64,000 nt of DNA from Osmia lignaria lignaria (Eukaryota > Arthropoda > Insecta > Hymenoptera > Megachilidae): assembly GCF_051020975.1 (NCBI RefSeq), contig NC_135033.1, positions 8,583,501 through 8,647,500 of the forward strand. The letters run 5' to 3'. Under the pieces are notes generated by a model. That model did no database searches, was not told the DNA's origin, and saw nothing but the letters and a program-made list of their open reading frames with translations. Positions 53,501-62,500 of this stretch are shown in pieces. The translations under genes were made by a program, and so were the position numbers. The stretch's first letter is position 1, and each line of letters begins with the position of its first letter.

Positions 53501-56500
53501 TCGCGAAGTGGCTTCGCAGAGATCCGGTGGCACGCTTTTCTCCGACCGTGGCACACACGTTCGATCATCGACCGAAATAACATTGGCATTGTTCCGTTTC
53601 CCTCCAGAGGAACCGGCTTTCGTGGCAAACAGGTCGACTAATTTCGACCCTTCATATCGGTGACCGTCGTCGCTCCTTCTACGGATCGATTCATCCATCC
53701 ATTCCGCCTTTTATTCTTCTATTTTATTGTTTATCGATCGGAGTCGTTTTCTAGAAGTAACTGGTAGTACGCTTCCTAGTCGAATCACGCGACAAGGGTC
53801 AAGGTCCACCTACGATTGCTTGCCAAACGAAATGAGAAATTAATTCCATGATTCTGGATTCGTCAGTTACGAGGATGATATTCCAAAAATTTATCGTAAT
53901 ATAAAGGTGATGTATTTAAATCATTTGAAGAAACACTATTTGAAATTTCGCTGAAGGGATTTGAACTTGTGGATCGAAAAGAATTCTCTCCGGTTATTTT
54001 TTCTTTTCAATCTGTTTATTGTCAGAATAGGTATACATATAAATTTGTACACATGGTATTTGTACAATTGGGCGTTGTTCGAGTATTCTAGCCAGAACGA
54101 GACGAATGAAGTCGCGTTTTATTTTGGTTCCCGTCCCGATAGGTCGACGACGATACGTTTATTTCGAGCAGCAGTTGCGAACCAAGTGGTTTGCACGAGG
54201 ATTACGCAGCCGTTGCGTTTTCTTCGCCATCGTACGGACCTTACGTCAGGATCTTTCATCTGACATGAAAAACGTCAACCTCCTACGTCTTCCCTGAATC
54301 ATTTCATTCAGTGATAGCTTGAAGTTGTTTGTCTAAAAAATATTTCAAACAAACACCTACGAAAAATTTGCCAATTCCCTTGTCAATCGATTTTTACTCC
54401 TCGCAAAAATTGCATCCCACGAACAGCTATTTTGTATTTTTGAATACAGGTATCAATTTTCACGGGAAACGAATCGTTTCTGGGAAGAAACAATCGATCG
54501 GTACCCGTCGTTCCGACGTCGCGCAAATATAGATCATCGAGAGTTCGATAAGCTGACTCGGTATTTGGCTGTTTCGATATCTGGTTGGAAAGGGGCCAGG
54601 CTAGCGTACCGGGCGCAAAACGTGTATCGAAGATCGGCTGGACTGGTTGATTCGTAACCGATTAAGTAACCGAAATAAAATCATTCGAATGACGCCAGAA
54701 ATTCGGCCACATAAACACCCAAGAATCTCCACCTCAGGCATGCTTGTTTCTCAGAGAAACAGCTGCTACCGTTCGCATTCCGAATCAGTTTCACCGATCG
54801 AATCGACGAGATGATTTTCATCCTTGAACTTTCTCCGTTTCATTGCGACGTTCAATGCATTTCGCAGAGAAAAAACAACATACACGTATACATACCTTCG
54901 TAATGTTTGGAAACACTGCAACTGACATTATGCCAACAAATGAGAAACAAACAATTCGAACATCACTTGAAAATTTGAACGCGAAATCATTATTTTCTAC
55001 ATAAATGATTAACGAGAGATGGTAGGCGTAGTTTGTTTAATGTCTCATCGAATATCCTTTGTACGCTACCATTTCTAGTATCCCCGACTCCTACGTTGTT
55101 TCTCATTAAATGAACCGTTGTATACCGGACAAAAGACGTTTCGAAGTTTGACCAATAGCCAAGGAACTCGACGTATCTGCCAAAGATACCATCTTCCTGG
55201 CGACGTCGAAATATTGAAACATCACACGCCCACGCAGGCGAATATTCGCAAGATTCTCGAATCGTCGTACGACGATCGGGTTCATTAGAGCGTCGTGTAG
55301 ATCATCGATCGACGGTGTAAAATCGTTAGGCGAATAATTGGCGATGCCGCGCGACAAAACGCGCCACGATTGCCAAATTGGGCACGGGTTAATTATCCCG
55401 GCGAATGATCGATCGGCCTGTGTAAGCGGCCATTAAGGACAGAGATTCGCGTCCAGGGACATTCGAGCTAACTTTAGCCTTAGCCATCGTCGAACGTTAC
55501 GTCGACATAACGAGCCGAACGGCCACCAGTTTCGCCTCCCGGCCGAACGGTTTGCCCGAGGAAAATAAAACAGTTCTCTGGCCGCCATCCGGCAGCATGG
55601 ATAACCGAATAATCGTGTGATCATCGGCTCTCACGGATGGACCCAGGACTCTTCTCTATCTCGGTCTGTTAGTCGCGGATAGCCTGGTCAGGATACGCGA
55701 CAACTTTCAGCTTGCCACTCTTGACTACACCCGGCTTCAGCTTGGAGAAGTGGACCGACCGGGCGTGGGTGGTGGGTGCCCCTCCTAGAACCACGTGACG
55801 TCAGCTCGTTAGAGGATCAGCCAGAAAAGTGCGAGAACGCCGTATGGATTTACCATGCAAACTATGCCACCCCTCCTCGAATGATCTGTCATCCGTTTCA
55901 CCTGACAAACGATGACCCGAACAAAGAATGAACTTGTACCGGTACGTGTTGAATTCGTGACGTAACAAAATCAGCTGTTTAAGTGATTCGTGTAGAAGCC
56001 TGATGATCGATAGAGTTACCCTCGTCCTTTTTCCTTCTCGAGCACCGAGTCACCTGTTTGACCCGAGAAACAATGACACCGCAAAGGATGAACTTGTACC
56101 GGTACGTGTCGAATTCGTGACCTAAATCAGCTGTACAAGTGATTCGTGTAGAAAGTTAGCCTTACCCTTTTTACCACCGATCGAATTTTATGGGAAAGTC
56201 TGATCGTGTCGTTCGAAATGGGTCTGATGTTGTCGATACTGATCGGCTGCGTCGGTGTGCTGGAGCTGCTCGCCTGCCTCAGACACGTGACAGACGGCGT
56301 AGTGATCAGGATCAACCAACCGGCGACCCCGTGTCTCTCGTATCACGAGCCTACCAGCGATAATCGCAGCACCCACGACTCCATCTGCACCTTCTCGCAC
56401 TCGAGCGACGTCAATTTACCCCGTGGCGCCAAGCGCAAGTTGGAGAACCTTCACGAGTACAGTCTACGGATCAGAGCAGAGTTACGTTCTCTAGATAAGA

Positions 56501-59500
56501 ATTATGACGGCAACACCTTGTCGGAATGGAGTACCAGGGAATTACTAGGTGAATACAGACCGAGTCCAGACTCTAGATTGAGCCCAGACTTTAATTACCT
56601 GGTGGAAGTTAGCGAATCTCAAGAAGATCACGAGGCAGAGGTCGATGAGAATCGAAAATGCGAAAGGGGAACATCGTACGAGGATGCTGATGAAAATTGG
56701 CGGTTAGAAAGTAGCTCGAGAGATCGACCGTTGTCTGTGATTACTCCAGAACCGGACAAGTACGTCAGGATACCAACGCCGATACCCTTCGTGGACGATG
56801 AATTGTCCAGCTCCGGAGCGTCGAGCGACGTGGGCACGTCGTTCGATAACGATTCCGGCAACGAGGCACCCACCATGAGGTCGATCGAAACGATCCCAGT
56901 GATCAAACGGTACAAATGTACTTCAGAGGGTGGATCGTCGATCGACGAGTCCGATTCGAACGAGAAGAAAAGATTCCCCAGGAGATTGTCTAGAAGATCG
57001 CGCTCGAAATCGCCCGAATCGATCAAGAACTCGGTGAAAATCGAAGAGATCGATACGCTAAACGCGATTCAAGGTGAAACGACTAAAGCGACCAGTCAGA
57101 GGAAGAGGATAAAATCGTCCAGTACGATCGTGAGAAAACCGACGAGGTTGAAATCGAAGAACACGGAGGTGAGCAAATCGGCTGAGAATCTGACCGCGAG
57201 AAAATCGAAGAGGCATCGAGAACCGGAAAGAAGGAAATCGGACATTTCGATGGAAAGGAAGGAACTGAGAGACGAGTCTACCAACACCTCGCCTTTCGGA
57301 AGTCCGGTGTTGTCCAGGTCCAAGAGCCGGAAGAGCGTGTCCGTGCAGGTGCAGACCAGCTTCGATGAAGAACTAACGGACGCGATGATTCTCGCTGAAT
57401 TGGAGGGCTCCGTGGTTGGATTGTCGGAAAGTAGGAGAGATCGCGTTGCCAGAAGGTCCTTCAAGAATAGAAGATTCGTATCCAGCTGCAGGGACAAGGC
57501 CGCCGTCGACGGCGACGACGACGATGGCAACCACTCGACGGATGTTTTCTCGGTGACTAACGCGACCGCTTCCGTCGAAGCAGCGGCCACCAAGGATGCG
57601 TCGCGTTTGCTGAAAATATCCAGCTTCGAGGAGGCGGACGACGATGATTATCAAAGACTTCGAGCGATCCTCGCTGATACCGATTCGAAGGAGACGAACG
57701 GGAAGAGGTGGAAGGATTCGAAGTCGTTGTCCTCGTTCGACGACGAGGACTATTGGGACGCGGAGGATGTGAGTGCAGGAACTGGACCGATACAGTACTC
57801 GATACCGGATCCCGATCCGAACCAAGCATTCTGGGTAATGATGCAATCAATGAAACCTCCCTCTGCATATCTCTCTCGTAGAGTACTCACTTCTATTTTC
57901 TTTCCACCTTTCCACTTACACTTCAACTCGACACACACTGTGTGCCGGTCTATCCCGCTATTATTAGCATTAGGAGAAGATCCAAAGTTTTTAATAGTAA
58001 CAAACTGAACGATTTGCTAGAATAATTTATTGGAATGATTAGTAACGCATTGAATAACTTGATAGAGTAGTTTGAATGGACGCGAGAAATAGATATCTCC
58101 CTTCTGATGAGATTTGAACCCTGGTTGAAATCAAAGCTGAAAGTCCCTTATTAAAACCCACCCTTCATTCTATTTATCTTGTACTTCCTCACAGTACATG
58201 GAAAGTACTTTCTAGTTTTTCATGTATGGATAATAATTGAGGAAATAATGAAGTTACTGGCGCCAAATTGATTAAATTTATAGCTCGCCGGCGCGTGGTT
58301 GCGTAACAAAGTCGCAGCTTTGACCCTCGACGAGATCAATGACGAACGTTATTGTTATTCTGAAAATCGTTAGGAAACGCTTGGAAGGTTTCAGTGTAAA
58401 AAATTGGAGAAAAACATAGTCGATGTTCGCACGAAACGGTCGGGTGCTCGCAAACTCGTTCATTGGTGCCGTGTGCCTCGCGTGGGGTCTCCCAAAATAT
58501 CAATCTCATACCCGTCTGCAAATAATATACTCGTACATAGCGCTCGAGCCGAGACATTTTATACGATAGGCGACACTTTCACAGGGTTTCCCCATTTTCC
58601 AATTACATCGGAGTTCATTTTTAAGACTTCGAGTCAGGTACAGAAAATCGTACTCGAGCGCGAAGCGAAAACGAACAGGTGTTGCCAGACGTGTTTCAAC
58701 CTCTCTATTAGAATTACATTACGTTTAAGACGTCGATCAGCACTGTTGTTCAAACTTCAGAAAGGTGTCACACGTTTGACCAAATTAAATTCGTACCACT
58801 GAGATCACTGTCACCACAACATTCGTCACGGTATCCCACTCTTTTTCGGGCGACCCGATTTTTTCACCCTCGTAAGATATATTTTTGATCACGCGCCTTT
58901 TCCTCTTTCCTCGCTCGATATTATGTTACCCGTCGCGATCCACAATTTCGCGTAGGCGAGATCAGATCCTCCTGTCACGGCCGATTTTCATTTTCCAGCT
59001 ATTTATAAGGCGGCCGACGTTCTTTAAATAGTTCCCTGCAATTGAAAAGTCGATACTCCGTACAATTATAATCTCGTTTCAACCCGTCCGCGCGAGTCCA
59101 ATGAGAAATTGTATTCGACGATTTTCCAAGCGAACCGATGACGATTCGCCGAGTTTAGCTTTCGTTTTAACGCTCGAAGGCGGAACGTGGGTGGACGAAG
59201 GTATTGGTGATGTGTGAAACATTCCGACCCAATTACACCGTGGATTTCTTCTCTATTTTTCCGAGCGATTCTATTTTTCGCCCGGTTTCACCCCCCGCTC
59301 GACAAGGAACCACCTGTTTGGCACGCGATCAAGCACTTCGGACTACGTATCATGAAACTTCTCGATGATTAACGATCAAATTCCTCCCACTTCTCATTCT
59401 GATCGTTTGAAAACATCTTCTTTGTATCGTCATACCTAGAATGGTTTACAAGTACGATCATGCATACTGAAGGAATGAAAATAGTCCTTTAAGTTGGAGC

Positions 59501-62500
59501 ATACCTTGTCACTTATAGCGTTCAATAAATTGAAGCACCTATCGAAACAGATATCCAGATGAATTTTGCAAAATATAAAAAGCTGCCTTTATTTCTGTAC
59601 TGCAAAACGCGTGGGAAAAAGTTCATTGCACAGAGTTCACATTATGTCGAGCGTAGAAATAACGTGGCATTAGTTCAATAACTATTTTAACACCGGGGAA
59701 TCTAATAATTTCACGAAATATCAACTGATCGAAAATACCGTCAACAAACTGTTAGGTGTAATTGAAATAGAGTAGGAAATTCCTTAGCGAGTTATTTACA
59801 AGGGAAATTTTTCAACGGAATTCTGCTAGGAGTCGATCAGAAGCTGGACAGAAATACTGCAAGCTCTGAGCCGCGTGTTTCGGCGTTTTAGGCCGCAAGC
59901 TCAGCTCGGAAATTCCGTAATCGCCTCGTAACTGGAGATCGTAAAACGACACGCGACGATTGTCCATAATTTACGCCTGATCTTCCGAGTGGTGTCCAAT
60001 TACATCGAACGTGTAAATCAACTCGTTAAATCGCTCGTTATCCCTCGTTAATTAGTACCTACGTTTAAGTGAACGTATGAGAAACTGCAGTTTCGATCAT
60101 TAGATGATTATTAACTTCCATCTAAACATAATCAATCGAAAGATCTTCTATATGAAATTACTACCTGAAAATACCTGGAAAACCGAATATAGCCTTGAAT
60201 TACGATTCTTACCAGAGGTCGAATTGCAAACGGAAATCTGAAAAGTAACAAATCAAATCACCCCTTTCCTTCGTTTACAAGAAAGAAACCAAGAACCACC
60301 GTAAAGGAATCCAAAAATATCCGCACCAGGATCTGAATATGAAAAGTTGAAAAAAAAAAAATGAAAAAAGTTGAAAAAGATCGAGCCACGAACCCGTAAC
60401 CTGTCGCATCCGTTTCCCAACAGCTATGACGAATAAGCAAGATGAAGAAGCAATGGTAACAGAGTGAAAGAGAGAGAAAGAGAGAGACGAAGATGGGTGT
60501 CGTAGAAAAGTTGCACCCGGCACACTGCATCGAGAATCTCCACTCCTCTGAAGAGAAGAAGGAGCCAGAGGAGGGAGAAAAGTAAGAGGGATGGTGGCGG
60601 TCGCGACGCGGTGCGGCGCGGTTTCTGGAGTCGTCGGGACGCCGAAAATAGCGTCCCGATATGATGACGCCCGGAGCGGGCCGATCCTAGATTTCAGTCA
60701 GTTCGCAAGCTCGAAAGCTGCTGGGTACACGGATAAAACACTCTTGACCGGAACACCTTCATTTCCATAACGACGACCAACATCTCGCCATCACCCTATT
60801 CTTCTTATTTCTCTTCTTCTTCTTCTTCTTCTTCCTCTTATTTCTCTTCTTCTACTTCTCCTCCTGGACATTCTGTTCCTGGTTATCCAGTCCCGTTCAC
60901 GGATCAGAAGTAGTATCTGACGGTATCGCGACCGAGCAACAGACTCGCGGAACAAGCTTTAAACGAGATGGCGGACGTAGACAGTGTAGTGTACACGACC
61001 ACCGAGCGTAAGGTTCGCAAAGTGAAGAAGACGACGAAACGCAGGGAGAGCCACGATCAGAACGCCGAGGTCACGATCACCGAGGTCGACAGCACGCAGA
61101 ACAACCACCACCACGCCATCGAAGAGTATGTGCTGGCTGCAGATGTGTTAGCTCGGATCAACCCCCAAATCATTACGTTACTTTTTCTTCTTCTATTTGT
61201 TTCTCTTCCGTATCAGCTTTTCCGTTTCCGATCGAGCAACACCCCACTCGCGAGATCTGCCACCCCGATGAACTCGCCTTTCCACGTGGATCCGTTGAAT
61301 CGTGAAATATCGTCGTGAACGAATGGTGAAGGATCTGAATGGGTGGAAAAATCTTCTATTCTTCGACTCGGTGTATTTTACGTAACTTTCACTTCCGCGT
61401 TCGATCTTCCTACTTCTTCTTTCGATGCAATTTGCATTCGTTTCCTTAAAAACGGAAGGAAATATCGTTCAAGTTGGTGAAAGATCAACTGGTGACCCGT
61501 TCAATTCGATAGGGTACCACAGATTATCCTCTATTTCGTGATATTCTCAGCTTACGTGATTCAAAGTATCCACCGTGAGTTCGAGGTTCTTTAGAGTGGC
61601 AGTAGTCTCGAGGGACGCTCTTCTCTCACAGGGGCAAAGATACCCGTGAAATTCGTACGATACATGATTCTTTATTACTAATATGCTCCCGTACAATGAA
61701 TACTCAGCCAGCACATACAACAGCACTCAACCAAGGTACATATTAAACCAGCGAACACAACGTCACCGAAAGAAAAATGAGAGAGATAGCAAGGAAGTTT
61801 TGTCGAGAAAAGAGAGAAAATAAATGGAGGCTGTGAGAGGAGCGTTATCAAAGATTCTAATTCTCTTCTTCGAACGATCTCCCGTCCAAAGTGATTCCGT
61901 TTCTTTCGTTTGATTCTTGATTTGGCTTTACTTTTACGATTCAGGGTATCGGGTCTACGAGCTGATCCACGCGACTGTTACAAGTCGTAACTCTTTTTCT
62001 TTCCCTGCATCATTCATCTTTCGTCTAATTGCATCGAGGAAAGAGTTATAATTTCTAACAGTTCGCGTGGACCAACTTGTAAAAAGAGAAGCTTGTCGCG
62101 ATGACGACGTTTTCTAAAACTCGTCGCGTTTTCCTTTGCAGTTGATTTTCAGTGGCGAGTACACGAAGGCGATGAACAAGGACTGGCACAGCGGCCACTT
62201 CTGTTGCTGGCAGTGCGACGAGTCTTTGACCGGGCAACGCTACGTGCTCAGGGACGAGCATCCTTACTGCATCAAGTGCTACGAGAACGTGTTCGCGAAT
62301 GGCTGCGAGGAGTGCAACAAAATCATCGGTATCGACTCGAAGGTACGTATCGAATCTTCCCTTCCGTCATCGATTTTCAATAGATCTATCAGCGTCAATC
62401 GGAGGATTAATAAATTCAAACGCTAATCGATGGCTTCTTTGGAATAATTGGTTAAATGTCGTTTATAATCACGGGGACGAGATGGCGATACTTGAAGACG

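Larger units (their letters stand above)
57769..60967 (+). other. Lmpt intron DNA between first exons F and G, with promoter region of G
   Basis: 3.2 kb without a supported coding exon, apart from the optional 66 nt to 57834. The block 60590-60680 is GC-rich and followed by TCAGTCAGTT at 60695-60703, an initiator-like site. A CT-rich tract at 60800-60865 precedes the ATG at 60968. Confidence 0.5.
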
